DNA of 44,466 nucleotides from Candidatus Cloacimonadota bacterium (GTDB taxonomy: Bacteria; Cloacimonadota; Cloacimonadia; JGIOTU-2). Positions 26,272 through 34,600 of this stretch are shown one piece after another. Position 1 is the first letter of the stretch, and each line of letters opens with the position of its first letter. Location: the NCBI GenBank assembly GCA_023129415.1, contig JAGMCF010000060.1, positions 1 to 44,466 on the forward strand, in the 5' to 3' direction. Below the pieces are notes generated by a model. The model ran no database searches, was not told where the DNA came from, and was given only the letters and a program-made list of their open reading frames with translations. The position numbers were made by a program, and so were the translations under genes.

Positions 26272-26305
26272 AGTTTCCAGTTTCCAGTTTCAAGTATCCA
26301 GTCCT
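26272..26305. repeat. 7-bp tandem repeat (AGTTTCC)n
   Basis: Five units: two exact AGTTTCC, then AGTTTCA, AGTATCC and a shortened AGTCCT. It sits in the spacer between DUF3108 (stop at 26311) and queA. The rest of that 173-bp spacer carries GC-richer hairpin-like words and no gene. Confidence 0.8.
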
Positions 26306-26310
26306 AAGTT

Positions 26311-27105
26311 TCATTTTCTAATTTTCAAACCAACATTTTTTGCATCTTTCAATCTAAATGAGAATTTTCCATATTTAACTTCACTTACAAGTTTTACAGG
26401 AATTTTAAATTCATCAGCGGTGAACCAGACATACATCTCACCAGTTTGTTTAAATATTGTCTCACCTTCTTCCAAAACTGGATGAACTTTATAGCAATCC
26501 TTTTTCCCAAAAATTGTTTTTAACTTTTCTTTTTTTTCAATCATTACTTTTGTTACATAATTCCTTCCATCTGCAGTTACATTTACATAGATTGAATTCC
26601 CAACTTTCAAATCATGTAAACGAATATAATAGAAAATTGAAAGTGCATCTTGTGCATTGGGGAGGCATTTGAATTCTTTTTTAATTGTCTTTCCTTTACG
26701 GTGTTTCACATACTGAGTGAGAGTATCTTCGGGAAAGTAATGATGAATTCTATATTGCTTATAATGTCCTTCAGATAGTTTCTTAACATATTTTCTTGAA
26801 ACTAATTTTTCCACATCCCAATAAGAATCAATTTCGTCTCTAACCTTGTAGAACATGTCAAAGAATTTATTTGTTTTGGTTGTTGATCTTATATGATAAC
26901 ATTTATGGTCTGAAATTGAGTCATCTTCAGCAATAGACATAGTGAAAGTTCCACCATTCAGGATACCATAATTTACTTGAAAGATAAGTTTTTCTCCAAT
27001 TTTGAAGGGAAGTTCAGAAGTTTCTGAATTCAAACTTGAACTCATTATCAATAATAAAGAGAAATAAAATAAAAAAGATAATAGCTTTTTCAAAACATTA
27101 TGCAT
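26311..27105 (-). CDS. DUF3108-family exported protein
   Basis: 264 residues from the preferred ATG at 27105 (MHNVLKKLLSFLFYFSLLLIMSSSLNSE, a signal peptide), which has AAGGA eight bases upstream. A longer frame to 27186 would overlap the dinG stop and put hydrophilic residues before the signal. The body is beta-rich with the DUF3108 pattern: LPFKIGEKLIFQVNYGILNGGTFTMSI, then YKVRDEIDSYWD, KFDMF and a late LLEEGETIFKQTGEMYVWFTADEFKIPVKL-like block. Members are periplasmic or outer-membrane-associated and of unknown function, with a barrel-like fold predicted. It is probably co-transcribed with dinG. Confidence 0.82.
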   Translation of the reverse strand: MHNVLKKLLSFLFYFSLLLIMSSSLNSETSELPFKIGEKLIFQVNYGILNGGTFTMSIAEDDSISDHKCYHIRSTTKTNKFFDMFYKVRDEIDSYWDVEKLVSRKYVKKLSEGHYKQYRIHHYFPEDTLTQYVKHRKGKTIKKEFKCLPNAQDALSIFYYIRLHDLKVGNSIYVNVTADGRNYVTKVMIEKKEKLKTIFGKKDCYKVHPVLEEGETIFKQTGEMYVWFTADEFKIPVKLVSEVKYGKFSFRLKDAKNVGLKIRK

Positions 27106-27175
27106 GATTTGATTCCTTATTTTTGTATACATATGTTTAAATGATTTATTCAGATGATTTTTTCTATGATTAATA

Positions 27176-30037
27176 TCATTTCTCAAACCATTCAGTTATG
27201 TAATCTGTGAGTTCAAGACTGGAAGTAATTTTAATCGGTTCCAAAGGCATTACCTTTATAAAATATTTTCCATAGTCTTTTTTGAATATTCTGCTATCAA
27301 GGATTACTACCACACCTTTATCTGTCTTATTACGAATTAGTCTTCCAAATCCTTGTTTGAAATGCAATAATGAAATTGGCAGGATGTAAAAAAGAAATGC
27401 ATTTTTCCCTTCTTTCCTCAATTTATCAGTATATGCTTCAACCAATGGTTCTGTAGGAACAAGAAAAGGTAAACGGTATAGTATAAGTATTTCAAGTGAT
27501 TTACCAGGCACATCAACTCCTTCCCAGAAACTTCTTGTTCCAAGGAGAACTGAATTTTCTTCTTTACGAAATGCATCCAAAATACTTGTTCGCGTTCCAG
27601 TTTTACCTTGCGCAAGCAATGTGGTTCTCTGCTCAGATATGGAATCAGATAATGTATTAAAAGCAAAACCAAGATCTTTGTGTGAAGTAAAAAGCACCAA
27701 AGTGCCGCGATTATGAGCTGAAATTATCTCTTTCAATAAAGATACAGCTTGCGATGAGAAAAAAGTATCCTGCGGATTGGGAAGGAAATCAGGTATTAAG
27801 ACCATCATCTGTTTAGGATAATCAAATGGTGATGATGCAATGTATTCCATCAGTTTATTCTCTTCAATTTTATCCAATCCAGTTAATGATTTATAAAATT
27901 TGAATTCATCTCGAATGGCAATTGTAGCTGATGTTAAAATCGTGGTTTCTAATCTTGACCAGAAGAAATCATATAAACTCTGATTTACTTCAATTGGAGC
28001 ACAAACTATTGAACAATGCGGAAGATGGTCAGCGTTAAATTCTTTATCACTTGTCTCAAGCCAGAAAGCAAAGTTCTCAAAATCTGGTGCAAATGTGTGT
28101 TGAAATTTAATTTGTATTTCATCAATCTGATTAAGTATGCCTTCTAAATCTGAAATGTTTTGGTCATAAAAAGGGAAGATGTTTGGACTGGTGTTTGAAA
28201 GTTCTTTATATATTGAATTTGTGAGTTTGAAAATTTCAGAAATAGAATAGTTAATCTCTTCAACTAACTCTTTTGATGAGTCGAATATTGAAAGGTCTTT
28301 AAAACGGAGTTTTCCATAACTTCCATTTTCAATAACAATATGATTTATATTTTTAAAGAATTCAATGCTTATTTTTTCAAAATTATTAATGGGTTCGTCA
28401 AAATCATCCATCATACTTTTTAATACTTTTTTCTTTTCATCTGGCATTGTGCTTTTCACAACAGCAATTTTTATATTATTTGCAATACCGTATTGGAAAT
28501 CCCCTTTTGTTAATATTTTTCTGGAAATATTAAGCATATCGAAAATGTTGATAGAAAATCCAAAGTGGACTGCAGCAGTTTGGGGTAAGTTATGTGCTTC
28601 ATCAATAACCAAGTGTGAGTAATTTCCAAGAACAGAATTTTCACTTACAGCATCAGATAATAACAAAGAGTGATTAACAATAACCAGATTAGATTTTTCT
28701 GCTTGTTGGCGTATTTTCATTACAAAACATTTATTGAAAAAGAGGCATTTTCTTCCATAACAGTAATTACCATCTGCAGCTGTTTTTTGCCATAAGGAAC
28801 TTTGTGATGGATGGAATGAGTGATTTTCTTCAATATCACCTGTATTTGTATTTTCTGCCCATATAATTAGATTGAGACAGAATTTTGCTTCATAAGGCGA
28901 GAGATGACCAGCAATATCAGAGATGATGTCATTCCATTTTCTTAAACATAAATAGTTCTTTCTCCCTTTAAGTAATGAAGCAGCAAAGGTAAGATCAGTA
29001 ACATTTTGAATAGCAGGAATATCTTTATAAAAGAGTTGTTCTTGTAAATTTTTTGTGTTAGTAGAGATGATAATTCTTTGTTTAGCAAATTTTGAGAAAA
29101 ATATTGATGGTATCAGATATGAGAGCGATTTACCAACACCTGTTCCTGCTTCAATTAGTAAAATTCTGCCATCTTTGTAAGATTCAGTTACCCATGCGGT
29201 CATGTCAATCTGTCCCTGCCTGTATTCGTAATTTTCAAAATTTTCAGCAAGCTGACCACCATTTTCAAAAAATCCTAATATTTCATTTTCACTGAATTGA
29301 TTTAATGGTAATGCTTCTTTTTCCAAATTTGATGTAAAATTTGTAAGCGGAAAGAAATCTTGTTTAATTTTCTTTTTCTTTCGTTTCAAAGATGTTTTAG
29401 TCAAGAAAGTATGTAGAAGAGAAAGATATTCATGAAGGTGAGTTTGCAATAGTGCAAGTTCTGCAACTTCAGCTATTTTATAAATTATGCCAATTTCAAA
29501 GTTATCACAAATAAATTTGGTTAGTTTAACAAGAAGTTCACCAGTAACTTTTGCATCCATATCAGCACGGTGGAAAGTTTCGGTCTGGATTTTAAAATTC
29601 TGACATAAAGCGGATAAAGAATGTGATTTTAAATGAGGAGTAAATATTCTCGAAATCTCTAATGAATCGTATATTTTATTTGTTAAGTGTAAAAGTGTGG
29701 ATTGCTCCAAAGCAGAATTAATAAAATTTCTATCAAACATTGCATTATGAAAGCAGAGAATATCATTACCAATAAAATCTAGAAGATCAGAAAGAACCAT
29801 TTTTTGTGAAGGAGCATTTATCAGGTCTTCATCAGAAATATGAGTAAGAGATTTTATGAAACTCGGAAGAGGTTTTCCAATATTTATAAATGATTGAAAT
29901 GTTTTTCCTAATTTATTGTCCTTAAACTTCACTGCAGCAATTTCTATAATATTATCATGTTTTGGGTCAAGCCCAGTTGTTTCTATATCAACTGCTGTGA
30001 AAGTAAAGGTTGGATAAAGTTCTTTATTTTCAGACAT
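27176..30037 (-). CDS. dinG: DnaQ-type exonuclease fused to DinG-family helicase
   Basis: 953 residues. Residues 10-175 form a DEDDh 3'-5' exonuclease: Asp17 and Glu19 (VDIETTGLDP), HNAMFDRNF near 97-105, and His156/Asp161 (HRADMDA). The rest is an XPD/DinG superfamily-2 helicase: Walker A EAGTGVGKS (296-304), DEAH (479-482), an RSFWEGVDVPG motif and the final GFGRLIRNKTDKGVVVILDSR. Cys364, 426, 431 and 437 are spaced like the iron-sulfur cluster of this family. The same fusion is known in Gram-positive DinG, where nuclease and helicase activities can differ from E. coli DinG. It acts on DNA or R-loop structures in the cytoplasm. It lies upstream of DUF3108. Confidence 0.94.
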   Translation of the reverse strand: MSENKELYPTFTFTAVDIETTGLDPKHDNIIEIAAVKFKDNKLGKTFQSFINIGKPLPSFIKSLTHISDEDLINAPSQKMVLSDLLDFIGNDILCFHNAMFDRNFINSALEQSTLLHLTNKIYDSLEISRIFTPHLKSHSLSALCQNFKIQTETFHRADMDAKVTGELLVKLTKFICDNFEIGIIYKIAEVAELALLQTHLHEYLSLLHTFLTKTSLKRKKKKIKQDFFPLTNFTSNLEKEALPLNQFSENEILGFFENGGQLAENFENYEYRQGQIDMTAWVTESYKDGRILLIEAGTGVGKSLSYLIPSIFFSKFAKQRIIISTNTKNLQEQLFYKDIPAIQNVTDLTFAASLLKGRKNYLCLRKWNDIISDIAGHLSPYEAKFCLNLIIWAENTNTGDIEENHSFHPSQSSLWQKTAADGNYCYGRKCLFFNKCFVMKIRQQAEKSNLVIVNHSLLLSDAVSENSVLGNYSHLVIDEAHNLPQTAAVHFGFSINIFDMLNISRKILTKGDFQYGIANNIKIAVVKSTMPDEKKKVLKSMMDDFDEPINNFEKISIEFFKNINHIVIENGSYGKLRFKDLSIFDSSKELVEEINYSISEIFKLTNSIYKELSNTSPNIFPFYDQNISDLEGILNQIDEIQIKFQHTFAPDFENFAFWLETSDKEFNADHLPHCSIVCAPIEVNQSLYDFFWSRLETTILTSATIAIRDEFKFYKSLTGLDKIEENKLMEYIASSPFDYPKQMMVLIPDFLPNPQDTFFSSQAVSLLKEIISAHNRGTLVLFTSHKDLGFAFNTLSDSISEQRTTLLAQGKTGTRTSILDAFRKEENSVLLGTRSFWEGVDVPGKSLEILILYRLPFLVPTEPLVEAYTDKLRKEGKNAFLFYILPISLLHFKQGFGRLIRNKTDKGVVVILDSRIFKKDYGKYFIKVMPLEPIKITSSLELTDYITEWFEK

Positions 30038-30574
30038 AAAAAATTACTCAAAATTTATTATTTTATTGAAAATATACGAGTTATTTAATTTGATTAAAGA
30101 TTTTGAAAATGGCTTGATTAAGTCAAGGTATATTTATGTGACTTAATTAATATAACATTTCTAAAATTAAATTTAAATAAACCAAAGAAGAAAAATAAAC
30201 TTGACAAAGAAAAAAAAATTTATTCATTTCTTTATTAATTGTTTTAGTTATTTTAAATTTCTTTTATTTTCCAAATGATTTGTCGGGGAGGAAATGATAA
30301 ATAAATAAAATATTATGACATAATTATTGCTACAAATTATTATTTATGAAACAAAAAAAATTGATATAAATATTATTTATCAGAGTGATTTCTTTTTTTT
30401 GATAGTGTTAGTATTTAATTAAGATTAATGAATTGTTTGCGATAAGTATTTCAAAGATATGTGCCCTATTTTGTTAGACATGATTAACACTTATATAATT
30501 GGATAGGATATTCAAATAATTCTTATGAAGGAATTAAATAAGGACAATAAAATTTTAAAATTGAGATAAAAATT
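30038..30574. other. Long AT-rich divergent promoter region
   Basis: 537 bp between dinG (leftward) and the beta-helix gene (rightward). No real gene seen. It is strongly AT-rich with A- and T-tracts, unlike the hairpin-rich spacers elsewhere. A TTGACA box occurs at 30201-30206. A good Shine-Dalgarno (GGGGAGGA) precedes a four-codon open frame at 30294, which could be a leader peptide or chance. Confidence 0.4.
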
Positions 30575-33500
30575 ATGAGAAAAACAATTAATTTATGTAC
30601 TTTACTACTTTTCTTTTTTATAGCAAATATTACTTATGCAACTATTATTAATGTCCCTGGTGACTATCCAACAATCCAAGCAGGAATAAATACTGCCATC
30701 AATGGTGATACTGTTCTTGTTCAACCAGAAACTTATGTTGAAAATATAAACTTCAATGGAAAGAATATAACTGTTGCTTCCTTATTTTATACTACACATG
30801 ATACTTCCTATATTTCACAAACTATTATTGATGGTAACCAAAATGGAAGTGTTGTAACTTTTGAAAATGGCGAAGATTCCACAGTAGTGTTAACTGGTTT
30901 TACTTTAACAAATGGACAAGGTGGTGGCTCATATCCAGATAATACAGGAGGAGGAATAACTTGTAAAAATTCTTCCTTCCCAAGTTTAGAGAATTTAACG
31001 ATAACAGGTAATAGTGCTGTTGATGATGGAGGTGGTATTTGCTGCAGGAATAATTCCTCTCCGAGTTTAGAGAATGTCACAATAACAGGTAATAGTTCTA
31101 ATTATGGTGGTGGGATTTACTGCAGTCATTCCAGCCCTAGTTTAACGAATGTCACAATAACAGGTAATTCTGCTGGTTCGAAGGGTGGTGGAATTTACTG
31201 TAATAATTCCAGTTTGAGTTTCGAGAATATAACAATAACAGGTAATTCTGCTATTAGTAGTGGTGGTGGAATTTACCTCTATCATTATCATAATGCGAGT
31301 TTTGTGAATGTAACAATAGCGGGTAATTCTGCTGATGAGGGAGGTGGGATTAGCCTTGGTAGTTCTTCGAATCTGACTTTAGAGAATGTAACAATAACAA
31401 GTAATTCTGCAGACTTGATTGGTGGTGGGATTTATTGTGAGATTGATTGTAGTCTGAGTTTAAATAATGTAACAATAACAGGTAATTCTGCTTCTTCCGG
31501 TGGTGGGATTTATTGTCTTCCTAATTCCAATCCTGTATTCAATTTTGAAAACAGGTGCAATATTTACCTAAACAATATCACAAACAGTAGAGGTTATGGT
31601 GCTGATATTTTTGCAGTAGGTTGTGATACAATAAATGTTATTGTTGATACTTTTACTGTCTTGACACCAACGGACTATTATGCATCTCCAATTGACAAAT
31701 TCACATTTGATATACTACATTCCATACAAGATAGTTTAATAAATGCTGATTTATATGTATCTGTTGATGGAGACGATACTAATAGTGGCACATCTCCAGA
31801 TGAACCATTAAAAACAATAAGATGTGCGTTATACAAAATTTATACTGATAGTTTAAATCATAATACAATACATTTATTACCTGGAGTTTACAGTCCATCA
31901 ACAAATGGAGAGAATTTTCCTATAGAATGGAGTAATTATGTTTCGTTAGAAGGGATTTCAGAAGAAGATACGATATTAGATGCAGATAGTTTAAGTGGTG
32001 TATTAAGGTTTCATTATGTAACAGAATCAAATATTAAGAATATTTCAATAAAAAATGGTAATGATACTGAATATGGTGGTGGGATTTTCTGTTATAATTC
32101 CAGTCCGAGTTTAGAGAATGTAACAATAACAGGTAATTCTGCGGTTAATTGGGGTGGTGGGATTTACTGTTATTATTCCAGTCCGATTTTAACTAATGTA
32201 ACAATTAGTGGAAATACTGCAGGTCGTGAAGGTGGTGGGATTTGCTGTTATTATTACAATCTGAGTTTAACTAATGTAATAATTAGTGGAAATACTGCAG
32301 GTCATGAAGGTGGTGGGATTTACTGTGGTAGTTCCAGTCCATTTTTACTGAATGTAACAATAAATGATAATTCTGCGAGGACAGGTGGAGGGATTTTCTG
32401 TAGTAATTCCAATCTGAGTTTGGTGAATGTTACAATAACGGGTAATTCTGCTACGGGATATTATGGTTGTGTTGGTGGTGGGATTTACTGTGGTAGTTCC
32501 AGTCCGACTTTTGAGAATGTAACAATAACAGGTAATATTGCTTGGGATAGAGGTGGTGGGATTTTCTGTCACACTTCCAGCCCAAGTTTAGAGAATGTAA
32601 CAATAACGGGTAATTCTGCTTCTGAATATGGTGGTGGGATTTACTGTAATTACAATTCTAATCTTATTTTTGATAATGAAAACAGATGCAATTTATATCT
32701 AAATAATACTACAAATAGTAAAGGTTATGGTGTTGATATTTTTGCGAGAAATTGTGATATAATAAATATAATTGTAGATACATTCACTGTTTTAACTCCA
32801 ACTGATTATTATACATCTCCAATTGATAAATTCACATTTGATATACTACATTCCATACAGGATAGTTTAATAAATTCAGACCTTTATGTATCTGTTGATG
32901 GAGACAATACTAATAGTGGCACATCTCCTGCTGAACCATTAAAAACAATAAAATGTGCATTATCCAGAATTTATACTGATAGTTTAAATCACAATATAAT
33001 ACATTTATTACCCGGAGTTTACAGCCCATCAACAAATGGAGAGAATTTTCCTATAGAATGGAGTAATTATGTATCGTTAGAAGGAATCTCAGAAAAAGAG
33101 ACTATATTAGATGCAGATAGTTTAAGTGGTGTATTGCGATTTACTCATGTTGCAGATGCAGTAATAATGAATATAACAATAAGAAATGGTTATGCCTCTG
33201 ATACTGGTGGTGGGATTTACTGTGGTAGTTCAAGTCCGACTTTGGAGAATGTAACAATAACAGGTAATTATGCTTCTTATTGGGGTGGTGGGATTTCCTG
33301 TTTTGAATCCAACCCAAGTTTAGTTAATGTAGCAATAACAGGTAATTCTGTTGGTTCGAAGGGTGGTGGAATTTACTGTAATAATTCCAGTCCGAGTTTT
33401 ACTAATTTTACAATAAGTGGAAACACTGCTTTATATGGTGGAGGGATTAATTGTTATAATTCCAGTCCGAGTTTAGAGAATGTAACAATTACAGGTAATT

Positions 33501-34264
33501 CTGCTAATTGGAGTGGCGGAGGGATTCGTTGTTATAATTCCAGTCCGAGTTTAGAGAATGTAACAATTACAGGTAATTCTGCTAATACTGGTGGTGGGGT
33601 TTACTGCATAGATAATTCCAATCCATATTTAGTAAATTCAATATTATGGAATAACACTCCACAAGAGGTTTATTTTGATCCAGATTGGTTGGACCCAAAC
33701 ACAATAACAATTTCATATTCAGATATACAGGGAGATTCTGCAGGAATTGTTACAAATAACAATGGAACGGTTTATTGGTTAAATGGAAATATAGATGAAG
33801 ACCCATTATTTGTAGATCCTGAAAATGGAGATTATCATTTATCCTGGGCTAATTTTCCAATTCCTGACTCAACGAAATCTCCATGTATTGATGCAGGTAA
33901 CCCTGATCCTCAATACAATGACCCAGATGGGACAAGAAATGATATGGGAGCATATTATTTCAATCAAACCGTTGGTGTTGATGATAATCAAGATAATATG
34001 ATTGAGTCAGAAATTGTTAAAAATTATCCGAATCCATTCAATAATATTACTTCAATAAGTTATGCATTACAACATCCAAGTTTTGTTAAACTCCAAATTT
34101 ATAATATTAAAGGTCAATTAGTCGGAACCTTAATTAATGAACATAAACCTGCTGGTTATCATACTGTTGAGTGGAATGCAAAAGATATGAGTTCAGGAAT
34201 ATATTTATACAAATTAACAACCCAAGATAAGACATTCATTAAGAAAATGATTATATTACACTAA
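30575..34264 (+). CDS. Giant beta-helix surface protein with T9SS tail
   Basis: 1229 residues. The signal peptide MRKTINLCTLLLFFFIANITYA is followed by INVPGDYPTIQAGINTAINGDTV, a typical opening of right-handed beta-helix proteins. Three blocks of a short repeat (consensus GGGIYCxxSSPSLxNVTITGNSA, about 20-25 residues) make the coils. Between them are two near-identical 157-residue linkers of DUF1565 type (471 bp each, at 31541-32011 and 32672-33142). The end is a T9SS sorting domain (KNYPNPFNNITSISY...SGIYLYKL...KKMIILH). Such proteins are exported and may bind or cleave polysaccharide or act as adhesins; no catalytic site can be named. The Shine-Dalgarno is weak. Confidence 0.9.
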   Translation: MRKTINLCTLLLFFFIANITYATIINVPGDYPTIQAGINTAINGDTVLVQPETYVENINFNGKNITVASLFYTTHDTSYISQTIIDGNQNGSVVTFENGEDSTVVLTGFTLTNGQGGGSYPDNTGGGITCKNSSFPSLENLTITGNSAVDDGGGICCRNNSSPSLENVTITGNSSNYGGGIYCSHSSPSLTNVTITGNSAGSKGGGIYCNNSSLSFENITITGNSAISSGGGIYLYHYHNASFVNVTIAGNSADEGGGISLGSSSNLTLENVTITSNSADLIGGGIYCEIDCSLSLNNVTITGNSASSGGGIYCLPNSNPVFNFENRCNIYLNNITNSRGYGADIFAVGCDTINVIVDTFTVLTPTDYYASPIDKFTFDILHSIQDSLINADLYVSVDGDDTNSGTSPDEPLKTIRCALYKIYTDSLNHNTIHLLPGVYSPSTNGENFPIEWSNYVSLEGISEEDTILDADSLSGVLRFHYVTESNIKNISIKNGNDTEYGGGIFCYNSSPSLENVTITGNSAVNWGGGIYCYYSSPILTNVTISGNTAGREGGGICCYYYNLSLTNVIISGNTAGHEGGGIYCGSSSPFLLNVTINDNSARTGGGIFCSNSNLSLVNVTITGNSATGYYGCVGGGIYCGSSSPTFENVTITGNIAWDRGGGIFCHTSSPSLENVTITGNSASEYGGGIYCNYNSNLIFDNENRCNLYLNNTTNSKGYGVDIFARNCDIINIIVDTFTVLTPTDYYTSPIDKFTFDILHSIQDSLINSDLYVSVDGDNTNSGTSPAEPLKTIKCALSRIYTDSLNHNIIHLLPGVYSPSTNGENFPIEWSNYVSLEGISEKETILDADSLSGVLRFTHVADAVIMNITIRNGYASDTGGGIYCGSSSPTLENVTITGNYASYWGGGISCFESNPSLVNVAITGNSVGSKGGGIYCNNSSPSFTNFTISGNTALYGGGINCYNSSPSLENVTITGNSANWSGGGIRCYNSSPSLENVTITGNSANTGGGVYCIDNSNPYLVNSILWNNTPQEVYFDPDWLDPNTITISYSDIQGDSAGIVTNNNGTVYWLNGNIDEDPLFVDPENGDYHLSWANFPIPDSTKSPCIDAGNPDPQYNDPDGTRNDMGAYYFNQTVGVDDNQDNMIESEIVKNYPNPFNNITSISYALQHPSFVKLQIYNIKGQLVGTLINEHKPAGYHTVEWNAKDMSSGIYLYKLTTQDKTFIKKMIILH
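31541..32011 (+). repeat. 471-bp internal module, copy 1
   Basis: Copy 2 lies exactly 1131 bp downstream (32672-33142) with no insertion or deletion between them. The encoded segments share long identical stretches such as VDTFTVLTPTDYY and HLLPGVYSPSTNGENF. A duplication within one gene. Confidence 0.85.
32672..33142 (+). repeat. 471-bp internal module, copy 2
   Basis: Second copy of the linker at 31541-32011. Substitutions are scattered and many fall in third codon positions, so the duplication is not brand new but is held in frame. Confidence 0.85.
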
Positions 34265-34330
34265 CTCCTTTATTAAAACTACCCCTGTCCGCCGTAATAT
34301 CCGTTCTCCGTAGTAGCCTACTCCGCCGAA

Positions 34331-34347
34331 CCCCGATGAAATCGGGG
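34331..34347. repeat. CCCCGAT-N3-ATCGGGG palindrome
   Basis: Perfect 7-bp arms around GAA. Member of the dispersed hairpin family, here with an extra outer C/G in place of T/A. Confidence 0.8.
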
Positions 34348-34387
34348 GCAGGCAAAGGAGCATTAAAATTGAGGGAAAAAATGCACA

Positions 34388-34457
34388 GATCCTAATTGTT
34401 CCTAACAGGATTTGTAATCCTGTTTATCAAAACACCATTACAAATGGTGTTAGGATC
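34388..34457. repeat. REP-like double hairpin
   Basis: Two adjacent 21-nt hairpins with 9-bp arms, AACAGGATT-TGT-AATCCTGTT (34404-34424) and AACACCATT-ACA-AATGGTGTT (34431-34451), are enclosed by an outer inverted pair GATCCTAA/TTAGGATC. The paired design resembles bacterial interspersed mosaic elements. Confidence 0.75.
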
Positions 34458-34495
34458 GTTTCAATGTACTTGTAATTCGTAATTTTACATTTAAA

Positions 34496-34560
34496 TTTGT
34501 GTCTTTGTGTCCATTCTCCGTAGCAGTAGGACTGCTACTGCGAAGGATGAACCTTTGTGG
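34496..34560 (+). repeat. 65-bp leader repeat, copy 2 (before the M14 gene)
   Basis: Exact reverse complement of 19157-19221 over 65 bp. It reads toward the M14 gene and ends 40 nt before its ATG. Hairpin arms lie at 34516-34545. Confidence 0.9.
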
Positions 34561-34600
34561 TTAGAAATGATTTTCAGATGAAAATGATGTAAGGGAAAAA

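Larger units (their letters stand above)
34265..34600. other. Repeat-packed spacer before the M14 gene
   Basis: 336 bp without a gene. It contains, in order, a GC-rich block with the CCCCGAT-N3-ATCGGGG palindrome (34331-34347), a REP-like double hairpin (34388-34457), and the 65-bp leader repeat (34496-34560). A short AT-rich leader with AGGGAAAAA precedes the ATG. Confidence 0.6.

Noticed and set aside
27106-27186. N-terminal extension of the DUF3108 protein
   Set aside because: It would place a charged stretch before the signal peptide and overlap the dinG stop; the ATG at 27105 has AAGGA at proper spacing.
30808-31080. Minus-strand frames within the beta-helix gene
   Set aside because: They mirror the repeated coil sequence on the other strand; their repetitive peptides come from the sense repeat.
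30890-33610. Possible CRISPR array in the beta-helix gene
   Set aside because: The regular repeat units code for an in-frame protein repeat (NVTITGNSA); repeats are degenerate and 'spacers' are also related to each other.
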